From the NCBI RefSeq assembly GCF_016019935.1, contig NZ_JAECMT010000007.1, positions 1-64,000 on the forward strand: a stretch of DNA of 64,000 bases, given 5' to 3'. Shown here piece after piece: positions 57,071 to 64,000 of this stretch. Under the pieces are notes generated by a model. The model did not search any database. It saw only the letters and a list, made by a program, of their open reading frames with translations, and was not told the origin of the DNA. How positions within the stretch are numbered: position 1 is the first letter of the stretch; every line of letters starts with the position of its first letter. Origin of the DNA: Paenibacillus sp. GSMTC-2017. Its GTDB lineage: Bacteria > Bacillota > Bacilli > Paenibacillales > Paenibacillaceae. The translations under genes were made by a program, and so were the position numbers.

Positions 57071-58435
57071 GTGAAGAAATCGGCATTTATGTTTCTTAGC
57101 TTAATTCTTGTGATGACAATGTTCCTTACTGCTTGTGGTGGTAACGGCAACAACAAACCTGCGGCATCACCATCACCTTCACCAAGTGCTGATGCATCAG
57201 CAACTCCAGAAGAGTCAAAAGCACCAGACCCTGTTAAACTTCGTGTATTCTCGACGTTTGGCGGAACTGACGCAGCTCGTGAAGCGTTCCAAAAGGCTCT
57301 TGATGCGTTCACAACGGCTAACCCTCATGTAACAATTGAAAATGATACAATGTCTGCAAATGACGATAGCTTCAGAACAAAAGTTAATACAGACATGACT
57401 TCTGGCAATGAGCCAGACTTGTTGTTCTACTTCGTTGGTGCTGACGCTAATGAAATCATTAGCGCTGGTAAAGTTGCTCCTTTGGATGAGATCCTTGCAG
57501 CTGATCCAGAGTGGAAAAATGGCTTTATGCCAGCAGCGCTTGGATTCACTAAGCACGCTGATGGCAAAACGTATGCACTTCCTTTGACTGGTTTCTATGA
57601 AGGTCTATTCGTTAACAAAAAAATCTTCGCTGATGCTGGCGTAGAACTTCCAACTGACTGGGAGAAATTGAAAACGGCTGTTGCAGCGTTTAAAGCTAAA
57701 GATATCATTCCTTTGGCTGGTCCATTTGACCAATCTCACTACCTAATTGAGCACTTTGTACTAAGTGCTGCTGGTCCTGAAGGTCAAGCTAAAGGTTTGG
57801 CTAACGGCATCGACCCTAACTGGGAAAAAGGTTTTGCAGCTGTGAAGGAACTTGCTGATCTTGGCGCATTCCCTAAAGATGCTGGAACAATTGACCTTGC
57901 AATGGCGAGCAACTACTACGCACAAGGTAAAGCAGCTATGATCCTTGAAGGTAGCTGGGCTGTTGGTGGATTTGTAAACGCAGATACTAAAGATGCTACA
58001 GTTCAAGACAACACAACTGTACTTCCTTTCCCTGCGATTCCTGGCGGCGCTGGAACTGGTAAAAACCTAGTTGGTGGTTTCGGAACTGGTTTCTACTTGG
58101 CTCAATCTACTGTTGACGATGCAGCTAAAAAAGATGCAGCAATCGCATTGCTTAAACATTTGACAACTAAAGATTCCGTTAAAACAATCGCATCAGCTAA
58201 CGGCGGTATTCCAGCAGTTACTGGTGTAGAAGTTGACGGCTTGAAACAAGCTCAAAAAGACGGTCTTGCAATGATGGAAGCGGCTGATTCTGTAACTAGC
58301 CCAGTTGATAGCAAAGTTACTCCTGAAACGTTCTCTGAGCTTCGTGCTAACTTCAAAGATGTAGCATCTGGCAAAGTTTCGCCAGCTGAGGCTCTGAAAA
58401 GAGCAGAAAAAATTGAACTTGAGTACGCAAAATAA
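57071..58435 (+). CDS. Sugar ABC transporter, solute-binding lipoprotein
   Basis: 454 residues. The lipobox is FLTA|C (Cys about residue 22), followed by a Pro/Ser/Ala-rich tether. The rest is a family 1 (MalE-type) binding protein: LRVFSTFGGTDAAREAFQKALDAF, GNEPDLLFYFVG and GKAAMILEGSWAVGG. It delivers a carbohydrate to the permeases encoded next. GTG start after taaggggga. No ATPase gene is in the cluster; such systems commonly share an MsmX-type ATPase encoded elsewhere. Codon use is more uniform than in neighbouring genes, as expected for high expression. Confidence 0.93.
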   Translation: MKKSAFMFLSLILVMTMFLTACGGNGNNKPAASPSPSPSADASATPEESKAPDPVKLRVFSTFGGTDAAREAFQKALDAFTTANPHVTIENDTMSANDDSFRTKVNTDMTSGNEPDLLFYFVGADANEIISAGKVAPLDEILAADPEWKNGFMPAALGFTKHADGKTYALPLTGFYEGLFVNKKIFADAGVELPTDWEKLKTAVAAFKAKDIIPLAGPFDQSHYLIEHFVLSAAGPEGQAKGLANGIDPNWEKGFAAVKELADLGAFPKDAGTIDLAMASNYYAQGKAAMILEGSWAVGGFVNADTKDATVQDNTTVLPFPAIPGGAGTGKNLVGGFGTGFYLAQSTVDDAAKKDAAIALLKHLTTKDSVKTIASANGGIPAVTGVEVDGLKQAQKDGLAMMEAADSVTSPVDSKVTPETFSELRANFKDVASGKVSPAEALKRAEKIELEYAK

Positions 58436-58474
58436 TCGTTTTCCAAACGCATAATTCATTATGCATAGCTGGAG

Positions 58475-58517
58475 TGATGGACGCCGCCCCTTAAATCGTA
58501 AGGGCGGCGTCATCATT
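58475..58517 (+). promoter_or_regulatory. Strong hairpin between binding protein and permease genes
   Basis: acgccgcccctta / taagggcggcgt stem of 12-13 bp without a T run. Such structures protect the upstream binding-protein mRNA and lower permease expression in other transport operons; inference here. Confidence 0.7.
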
Positions 58518-58559
58518 TCAAGTGCATATCATTGAAAATAAACATCAAAGGTGATAATG

Positions 58560-59417
58560 ATGAAGGGTGATCGTAAGTATATCTTGATGTTTTTACTGCC
58601 GGCGGCAGCATTTATGTCCATTTTCTTGTATTATCCATTCTTAAAAAGCTTGTACCTCAGCTTCTACCGTACCAAAGGTTTCTTAAGCAAAAAGTTTGTA
58701 GGCTTCGACAACTACGTTCGTTTGTTTTCGGACGAAAAGCTTGGTGCAGCTACACTTAATACACTTGAAATTATGTTTTTTGTCGTCGTGTTTCAAGTTG
58801 GTATTGCATTGTTCCTTGCGGTTCTGGTAGACAATATTAAATGGGGTAAAGGCTTTTTCCGAATGGTATTCTTCTTCCCGGTTGTTATATCGGGTACGGC
58901 AGTTTCATTATTGTTCGTTTTGTTATACAACTACGAATTTGGTTTACTAAACAGCCTAATAGGCAATCTTGGTCTTGAGAAGATTTATTGGTTGAGTGAA
59001 AGTATGGCACTGAAGGCAGTGGCCATCCCTACTGTTTGGCACTATGTTGGATTCTATTTTGTACTATTTTTGACTGCAATGTCTAAGATTCCTTCAGACT
59101 TTTATGAAGCAGCGAAGCTTGAAGGTATTACGGGCGTTAAAAAAACGTTCCTTCTTACAATTCCTCTTATTATGAGCGATATTAAAGTAGTTATTACATT
59201 GGCAATTACAGGTACACTAAAAGTGTTCGAATTTGTCTACGTATTAACAAGAGGACAAAATGATACAGAAGTACTCGGAACGTATATGTTTAAAAAAGCT
59301 ATTGTGGATCAGAACTTTGGTTATGGTTCAACAATTGCGTTGTACATCGTAGTGTTTGGCGTATTATTGGCTGTACTTGCTAATCGCCTTCTGAAAAAGG
59401 AAGAAATCACATACTAA
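58560..59417 (+). CDS. Sugar ABC transporter permease 1
   Basis: About 285 residues with six membrane helices, MalF-like. The ATPase-contact loop is FYEAAKLEGITGVKKTFLLTIPLI (EAA motif, about residue 185). Adjacent ATGs at 58557 and 58560 follow aaaggtgat; 58560 is better spaced, and GTG at 58551 falls within the binding site. It pairs with the next gene to form the membrane channel. Confidence 0.92.
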   Translation: MKGDRKYILMFLLPAAAFMSIFLYYPFLKSLYLSFYRTKGFLSKKFVGFDNYVRLFSDEKLGAATLNTLEIMFFVVVFQVGIALFLAVLVDNIKWGKGFFRMVFFFPVVISGTAVSLLFVLLYNYEFGLLNSLIGNLGLEKIYWLSESMALKAVAIPTVWHYVGFYFVLFLTAMSKIPSDFYEAAKLEGITGVKKTFLLTIPLIMSDIKVVITLAITGTLKVFEFVYVLTRGQNDTEVLGTYMFKKAIVDQNFGYGSTIALYIVVFGVLLAVLANRLLKKEEITY

Positions 59418-59440
59418 GCTGGTATTAGGGGTGTACGTAT

Positions 59441-60304
59441 ATGCAACAAAATGTTAAAGGAGCGCGTCAGACAGTTTTCAGCAAAATTAAGATTAGCACT
59501 ATTCTTATGTATACTGTGTTATTCTCATGGTCCTTGACGACGATCTATGCCCTATTCTGGATTATAAATAACTCGTTTAAGGGCTCGCAATCTGTTATGA
59601 ACAATTCATTTAAAGTAGCATTAGAGCCTATATTCACGAACTATACGAATGCCTTTGAACGGATTAATATCGGAAGAGGTTATGCGAATAGTTTGATCAT
59701 GTCAGGCAGCGTTGTGTTTCTTGTGCTCCTGCTTGGCGGATTAGCAGCTTATGTGCTTTCACGCTTCAACTTTAAAGGAAGAAAAGCAATTTATTCACTT
59801 CTATATGCGACATTGCTTATTCCTACATTCGCAACGGTTGTACCCGTTTATGAACTGTTGATCGAATGGAAGTTTGCTAATAAGCATATTGGTTTAATTT
59901 TTCCGCAAACAGCAGGTAACTTAACGTTTGCTATCTTGGTATTAGCGGGTTATATGTCAACGATACCGAAAGAACTTGAAGAAGCAGCGTTTATCGATGG
60001 TTGTAACCGTTGGACTTTGTTTGTTAAAATTTTGTTCCCGGTAGCTAGACCAGCATTTGCTTCGGCAAGTATCTTTGTCTTCCTATGGTCGTACAATGAC
60101 TTGTTCTCAGCACTTATCTTCGTAAGTAAAGATAGCGTACGTCCAATCGTTTCCCTACTGAGCGAAATAAGCTCCCAGTACGGTACTGACTACGGATTAA
60201 TGGCCGCTGCGATATCGTTAACCGTTGTGCCCGTCTTAATTGTGTACTTGTTCGTACAGAAGTTTATTGAAAAAGGGTTAACGGAAGGTGCAGTTAAGGG
60301 TTAA
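59441..60304 (+). CDS. Sugar ABC transporter permease 2
   Basis: 287 residues, MalG-like, six helices. The EAA loop reads ELEEAAFIDGCNRWTLFVKILFPVARPA (about residue 180). ATG after attaggggtg, 23 bases after permease 1. With the binding protein it completes a carbohydrate uptake system of the CUT1 type. Confidence 0.93.
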   Translation: MQQNVKGARQTVFSKIKISTILMYTVLFSWSLTTIYALFWIINNSFKGSQSVMNNSFKVALEPIFTNYTNAFERINIGRGYANSLIMSGSVVFLVLLLGGLAAYVLSRFNFKGRKAIYSLLYATLLIPTFATVVPVYELLIEWKFANKHIGLIFPQTAGNLTFAILVLAGYMSTIPKELEEAAFIDGCNRWTLFVKILFPVARPAFASASIFVFLWSYNDLFSALIFVSKDSVRPIVSLLSEISSQYGTDYGLMAAAISLTVVPVLIVYLFVQKFIEKGLTEGAVKG

Positions 60305-60345
60305 TTGTAGCCCTTATCTCCTTTTCTAGCCTAACAGTTAATAAA

Positions 60346-60398
60346 AAATGACAGCCACGCTTTAATCGGTGTATACCGATTATGACGTGGCTGTCGTC
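60346..60398. terminator. Terminator, cross-shaped
   Basis: gacagccacg / cgtggctgtc with inner aatcggt / accgatt and a short T run; can serve both the transporter operon and the minus-strand gene at 60426. Confidence 0.82.
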
Positions 60399-60425
60399 CT
60401 TTTGCGTGCGTAAGGTTGTTGTACT

Positions 60426-60569
60426 CTAATCTGTTTTTTTCTTAGTAGAAGAGAAATTAGTGATGGATTTTGCATCTTCAATTGTATCGTTAACGAATGC
60501 CATATCTTGATTTTTTGCCTTCATGTTTGTTGTGCCTTTGTAGTTGTCTTTATGTGATTTATTTTCCAT
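60426..60569 (-). CDS. Small hydrophilic protein, 47 aa
   Basis: ATG at 60569 with a near-perfect aggaggtgag 9 bases upstream on the minus strand. The peptide MENKSHKDNYKGTTNMKAKN continues with AFVNDTIEDAKSITNF and ends in a KKKTD tail. It is Lys/Asn/Asp-rich with no membrane segment. The strong ribosome site argues that it is real. Composition suggests a small spore or stress protein; no family is recognised. Confidence 0.7.
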   Translation of the reverse strand: MENKSHKDNYKGTTNMKAKNQDMAFVNDTIEDAKSITNFSSTKKKTD

Positions 60570-60755
60570 GTGTGAGCTCACCTCCTGGCTTCAAGTAGTA
60601 TTTCCAGAGTGTGAGTGAACATTCCGCTTCTATTAATAAGGGTGGAAGGATGTATTTCCCTTAACGGCTAACTTGCTTAGTACTTTCATTGTCTATGCGG
60701 CTAGGGTATAATGACGAGAGTTGTTTACTATCGGAAAATAAGGAGTGTCTCATAC

Positions 60756-61856
60756 ATGGCTTTGAAAGCTGGTATCGTGGGATTGCCGAACGTCGGAAAA
60801 TCCACATTGTTTAATGCGATTACACAAGCAGGTGCAGAATCTGCAAACTATCCTTTCTGTACGATTGATCCAAACGTAGGTGTTGTTGAAGTACCTGATG
60901 AGCGTTTGAATAAGTTAGTTGAGCTAGTTGTACCAAAAAGTATCGTTCCAACTGCTTTTGAGTTTGTTGATATTGCAGGCCTTGTTGCTGGAGCAAGTAA
61001 AGGTGAAGGTCTTGGCAACAAGTTTCTAGCTCATATCCGCGAAGTAGATGCAATTGTTCACGTTGTTCGTTGTTTCCAAGATGAGAACATTACGCATGTA
61101 TCGGGTAAAGTTGATCCAATTAGTGACATCACTACAATTAATCTTGAGCTCATTCTCGCTGATGCAGATTCGGTTGAGAAAAAAATTGAGCGTTCTCGCA
61201 AAAACCTTAAGGGCGGCGACAAAAAGGTAGCTCAAGAGGTAGAATTGCTTGAGCGTATCAAGGAATCTCTATACAATGATATGCCTGTTCGAAGCATGGA
61301 ACTAACGGAAGATGAGAAACTTCTCGTGCGTGATCTACATCTACTAACGATGAAGCCTGTTCTTTACGCTACAAACGTGAGTGAAGCAGAAGTTGCAAAC
61401 TCAGATGGCAACGAGTATGTACAACTGGTTCGTAAATTTGCTGCTGAGCAAGGTGCTGAGGTTGTGCCAATCAGTGCAAAGGTAGAGTCTGAAATCGCTG
61501 AACTTGAAGGCGAAGACAAAGAAATGTTCTTGCAAGAGTTAGGTATGACTGAATCTGGATTAAATCGTTTGATCAATTCAGCTTACAAGTTGCTTGGTCT
61601 TTACACGTACTTCACAGCTGGTGTACAAGAGGTTCGCGCTTGGACAATTCGTCAAGGAACAAAAGCGCCTCAAGCGGCTGGCGTTATCCACACTGATTTC
61701 GAACGTGGCTTTATTCGTGCAGAGGTTGTATCCTTCGATGATTTGGCTGCTGGTGGTTCGATGGCAGCCGTTCGTGAAAAGGGTCAGCTTCGTCTAGAAG
61801 GAAAAGAATATGTAGTGCGTGATGGAGACGTTATGCATTTCCGATTTAACGTTTAA
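60756..61856 (+). CDS. ychF: Redox-regulated Obg-like ATPase YchF
   Basis: 366 residues, normal for YchF/OLA1. G1 [14 protein letters not shown] (about residue 9), G3 [16 protein letters not shown] and the NxxE-type nucleotide site ([11 protein letters not shown]), which in this family prefers ATP. A C-terminal TGS domain follows ([28 protein letters not shown]). It binds ribosomes and acts in stress responses. ATG at 60756 after taaggagtg; an in-frame extension to 60711 is unlikely. Confidence 0.96.
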   Translation: MALKAGIVGLPNVGKSTLFNAITQAGAESANYPFCTIDPNVGVVEVPDERLNKLVELVVPKSIVPTAFEFVDIAGLVAGASKGEGLGNKFLAHIREVDAIVHVVRCFQDENITHVSGKVDPISDITTINLELILADADSVEKKIERSRKNLKGGDKKVAQEVELLERIKESLYNDMPVRSMELTEDEKLLVRDLHLLTMKPVLYATNVSEAEVANSDGNEYVQLVRKFAAEQGAEVVPISAKVESEIAELEGEDKEMFLQELGMTESGLNRLINSAYKLLGLYTYFTAGVQEVRAWTIRQGTKAPQAAGVIHTDFERGFIRAEVVSFDDLAAGGSMAAVREKGQLRLEGKEYVVRDGDVMHFRFNV

Positions 61857-61867
61857 TTGTAACGTGT

Positions 61868-61928
61868 TTAGGAGCGTTTGGAGTGATCCCCTTACTTGTG
61901 GAAGCACTCCAAAGCGCTCCTTTTTTGA
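61868..61928 (+). terminator. Terminator after ychF
   Basis: aggagcg-ttggagtg / cactccaa-gcgctcct followed by ttttttg. Confidence 0.88.
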
Positions 61929-61966
61929 AACAAAATGTGTTGTTATATATGACCTTAATAGGATGT

Positions 61967-62020
61967 TGTGGACAAGATGTGCAAATCCTGTGCACAGGCT
62001 GTGGATTATATTGTGGATAA
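61967..62020. promoter_or_regulatory. Second cluster of DnaA-box-like sequences
   Basis: Four near or exact inverse DnaA boxes within 54 bases: tgtggacaa (61967), tgtgcacag (61989), tgtggatta (62000) and tgtggataa (62012-62020, exact). All point the same way, upstream of prfA. It resembles the cluster at 35366-35470. Confidence 0.6.
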
Positions 62021-62118
62021 CTTTATACGGTATCTGTTAAAAAGCACATATCGATACAAAGTTCACGTTGTGATATACTAATGAATATCCTAAAGGAATA
62101 AAACAGAGGTGAATATTA

Positions 62119-63198
62119 GTGTTTGATCGATTACAAGCACTCGCCGACCGGTATGAAAAGCTAAGTGAGCTATTATGCGATCCGGACGTGTCCAGTGACC
62201 CAAAAAGGCTTAGAGAGCTATCCAAGGAACAGTCGGATTTACAAGGCGCATTTGATGCGTATACGGAATATAAACAAGTGTCCGAGCAATTGGATGACGC
62301 TAAAGTTATGCAAGGCGAAAAGCTCGATGATGAAATGCGCGAAATGGTAAAGATGGAGATCGACGAGCTATCTAAACGTAAAAGTGAGCTTGAAGAGAAC
62401 ATTCGTATCTTGTTGCTCCCTAAGGACCCTAACGATAACAAAAACGTTATCGTTGAGATTCGTGGTGCTGCTGGTGGCGATGAAGCTGCATTATTTGCTT
62501 ATGAGCTATATCGTATGTACACGAAGTTTGCGGATTCGCAAGGCTGGCGTGTAGAGCTAATGGATTTCAGTGAAAATGATGTTGGCGGATTCAAAGAGGT
62601 TATTTTCATGGTGAACGGAAAAGGCGCGTACAGCAAACTTAAGTACGAAAGCGGCGCTCACCGTGTTCAGCGTATTCCAGTAACAGAATCAGGTGGACGT
62701 ATTCATACATCAACATCTACGGTTGCAGTTATGCCTGAGGTTGAAGATGTTGAAATTGAGATTTTGGATAAAGATATTCGTATCGATACATTCTGCTCCA
62801 GCGGTGCAGGTGGTCAATCCGTAAATACAACTAAATCCGCAGTCCGAGTGCTCCATGTACCAACAGGTATTATGGCAACATGTCAGGACGGCAAATCTCA
62901 GAATGAAAACAAAGCAAAAGCTTTGCAAGTACTTCGCGCACGTATTTCAGATATTCGCCGTCAAGAAGAAGAAGCGAAATATGCAGGCGAGCGTAAGAGC
63001 AAGGTTGGAACGGGCGATCGTAGTGAGCGCATTCGGACGTACAACTTCCCGCAAAGCCGTGTAACGGATCATCGCATTAACTTAACGCTTCATAAGCTTG
63101 ATTCTGTTATGAACGGCGACATTTCTGAAATTGTTTCGTCGCTTACGATTGCAGAGCAAGCAGATTTGATGGATCGTGAAATGATGGGTAATGCGTAA
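62119..63198 (+). CDS. prfA: Peptide chain release factor 1
   Basis: 359 residues. It recognises UAA/UAG and hydrolyses peptidyl-tRNA. The GGQ motif is in [16 protein letters not shown] (Gln about residue 237), with the N-terminal coiled helices and the codon-recognition region [16 protein letters not shown] preceding it. GTG start after acagaggtg. Its methyltransferase gene prmC follows, the normal pairing. Confidence 0.96.
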   Translation: MFDRLQALADRYEKLSELLCDPDVSSDPKRLRELSKEQSDLQGAFDAYTEYKQVSEQLDDAKVMQGEKLDDEMREMVKMEIDELSKRKSELEENIRILLLPKDPNDNKNVIVEIRGAAGGDEAALFAYELYRMYTKFADSQGWRVELMDFSENDVGGFKEVIFMVNGKGAYSKLKYESGAHRVQRIPVTESGGRIHTSTSTVAVMPEVEDVEIEILDKDIRIDTFCSSGAGGQSVNTTKSAVRVLHVPTGIMATCQDGKSQNENKAKALQVLRARISDIRRQEEEAKYAGERKSKVGTGDRSERIRTYNFPQSRVTDHRINLTLHKLDSVMNGDISEIVSSLTIAEQADLMDREMMGNA

Positions 63199-63262
63199 GC
63201 GGAATAAATAATAAAGATTAAACCGGATGCGGTTATCAATTGCCGCAGCTGTTGTTAAGGGG

Positions 63263-63322
63263 ATGCCGGATTACCGTGCGTTTGCTGCTAAAGCAAATGA
63301 ATCGGTGAACCGGCTCTTTTCA
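63263..63322 (+). terminator. Imperfect terminator between prfA and prmC
   Basis: gccggattaccg / cggtgaaccggc stem with two mismatches and inner tttgct / agcaaa, followed by tctttt. It would lower but not block prmC read-through. Confidence 0.55.
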
Positions 63323-63357
63323 TTAGCTGGCTTATGGACAAGGATGGTGTAGCTAAC

Positions 63358-64000
63358 GTGGTAGAGAATCAGAACAATGAGCAAGATCTATGGTTTCAAA
63401 TGCCGCTAACGCTAAGGCAAGCGTATAGAAGTGCTGCCGACTGGCTAGAACAACAGTCGGTTGAGGAGTCTCGCAGCAATGCAGAGCTTCTGCTCATGCA
63501 TGTGCTTGGGATCGACCGTGCAGCGCTATTACTCGCCTGGAACGACCCTTTTCCAGAGGAAAAAGGGGACGAGTGGCGTACGCTAGTGCGGCGTAAAGCA
63601 CTTGGCGAGCCGATCCAATATATGATCGGCGAGCAATGGTTCTACGACCGACCATTCATCGTGTCGCCGGCTGTCCTTATTCCGCGCCCTGAGACGGAGT
63701 TGCTCGTCGAGGAAGTGCTTGCCGCAGTTGATCGGCTATGGCCGGAGGTGGCGAGTGGTGTGGAAGTTGCAAAGCTAGGAGTTAGGGCGGAAGTGTTGAG
63801 TTCGAGTGCTGAGCAACACGGAGATGCGAAAGAGCTGGGAGCTAGCGCGGAGCAAGGAAGTGCTGGTATGCCGACCGTGGTCGATGTCGGCACAGGCAGC
63901 GGCGCCATCGCCGTGACGCTAGCATCGCAGCGTCCACGCTTACGCGTGTGCGCGTCCGACCTATCGCCGGACGCGCTTGAAGTCGCCCGCGCGAATGCGG
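63358..64000 (+). CDS. prmC: Release factor glutamine methyltransferase, N-terminal part
   Basis: Cut by the window end, about 214 residues seen. The N-terminal helical domain (LTLRQAYRSAADWLEQ...NAELLLMHVLGIDRAALLLAW) is followed by GEPIQYMIGEQWFYDRPFIVSPAVLIPRPETELLVEEVL, diagnostic for PrmC/HemK. The SAM site VVDVGTGSGAIAVTLA is preceded by an unusual insert of roughly 40 residues rich in Ala/Glu/Gly/Ser (about 63730-63870). PrmC methylates the GGQ glutamine of release factors. GTG start with aaggatgg upstream. The NPPY catalytic motif lies beyond the window. Base composition becomes clearly more GC-rich here. Confidence 0.92.
   Translation, partial: MVENQNNEQDLWFQMPLTLRQAYRSAADWLEQQSVEESRSNAELLLMHVLGIDRAALLLAWNDPFPEEKGDEWRTLVRRKALGEPIQYMIGEQWFYDRPFIVSPAVLIPRPETELLVEEVLAAVDRLWPEVASGVEVAKLGVRAEVLSSSAEQHGDAKELGASAEQGSAGMPTVVDVGTGSGAIAVTLASQRPRLRVCASDLSPDALEVARANA

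Overview
The window looks like a chromosomal segment of a Paenibacillus-like, low-GC, endospore-forming Gram-positive bacterium (Bacillota, probably Paenibacillaceae). Supporting signs are strong AGGAGG-type ribosome binding sites, frequent GTG/TTG starts, several S-layer-homology (SLH) proteins, an SspP-type spore protein, a Spo0E-like phosphatase, a sporulation-type PAS histidine kinase, motAB and a ydaO-type c-di-AMP riboswitch. The order rrn - guaB - dacA - pdxS - pdxT - serS - tRNA-Ser matches the origin-proximal order of Bacillus subtilis, so the left end is probably near the replication origin.

Layout. 0-1.9 kb: end of an rRNA operon (23S 3' end, 5S, terminator), then about 1.2 kb of gene-poor DNA rich in repeats. 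1.9-9.4 kb: Eis-like acetyltransferase, guaB, dacA, pdxST, serS and tRNA-Ser. 9.5-14.5 kb: two lipoproteins, a small-gene cluster ending in sspP, a DUF4870 membrane protein, and a PadR regulator overlapping an unusual FtsW/RodA-like gene. 14.8-19.8 kb: a one-module NRPS (half condensation, adenylation, carrier, degenerate epimerization domain) convergent with a BtrH-like protein. 20-27.9 kb: an SLH/FN3 protein, tRNA-Arg, and two tandem paralogous SLH surface proteins. 27.9-34.4 kb: a minus-strand operon of ATP-grasp ligase, MurE-like ligase, asparagine-synthetase-type amidotransferase, membrane-anchored C39-like protease and Asp/Glu racemase. 34.6-44.8 kb: Spo0E-like protein, tadA, histidine kinase, rluF, motAB, an EAL phosphodiesterase, transporters and an NlpC/P60 hydrolase under a c-di-AMP riboswitch. 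45-64 kb: glnS, a MobA-acetyltransferase fusion, vanZ-like, hisC, a very large acyltransferase/FAD-oxidoreductase fusion, Rrf2 regulator with thioredoxin, a YcdB/SLH protein, a sugar ABC transporter, ychF, prfA and the start of prmC.

Most convincing novelty candidates: (1) the ATP-grasp/MurE-like/AsnB/protease/racemase operon, which resembles a split cyanophycin-synthetase or side peptidoglycan-precursor pathway; its MurE-like enzyme has lost arginines known to contact diaminopimelate. (2) The lone NRPS module, whose A-domain code read by eye resembles glycine codes, with a dead-looking epimerization domain and a BtrH-like acyl-transfer neighbour. (3) The PadR-controlled SEDS-like protein lacking the usual catalytic Asp. 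(4) The acyltransferase-FAD oxidoreductase fusion. All functional statements come from reading the sequence and family knowledge; no database search was run.
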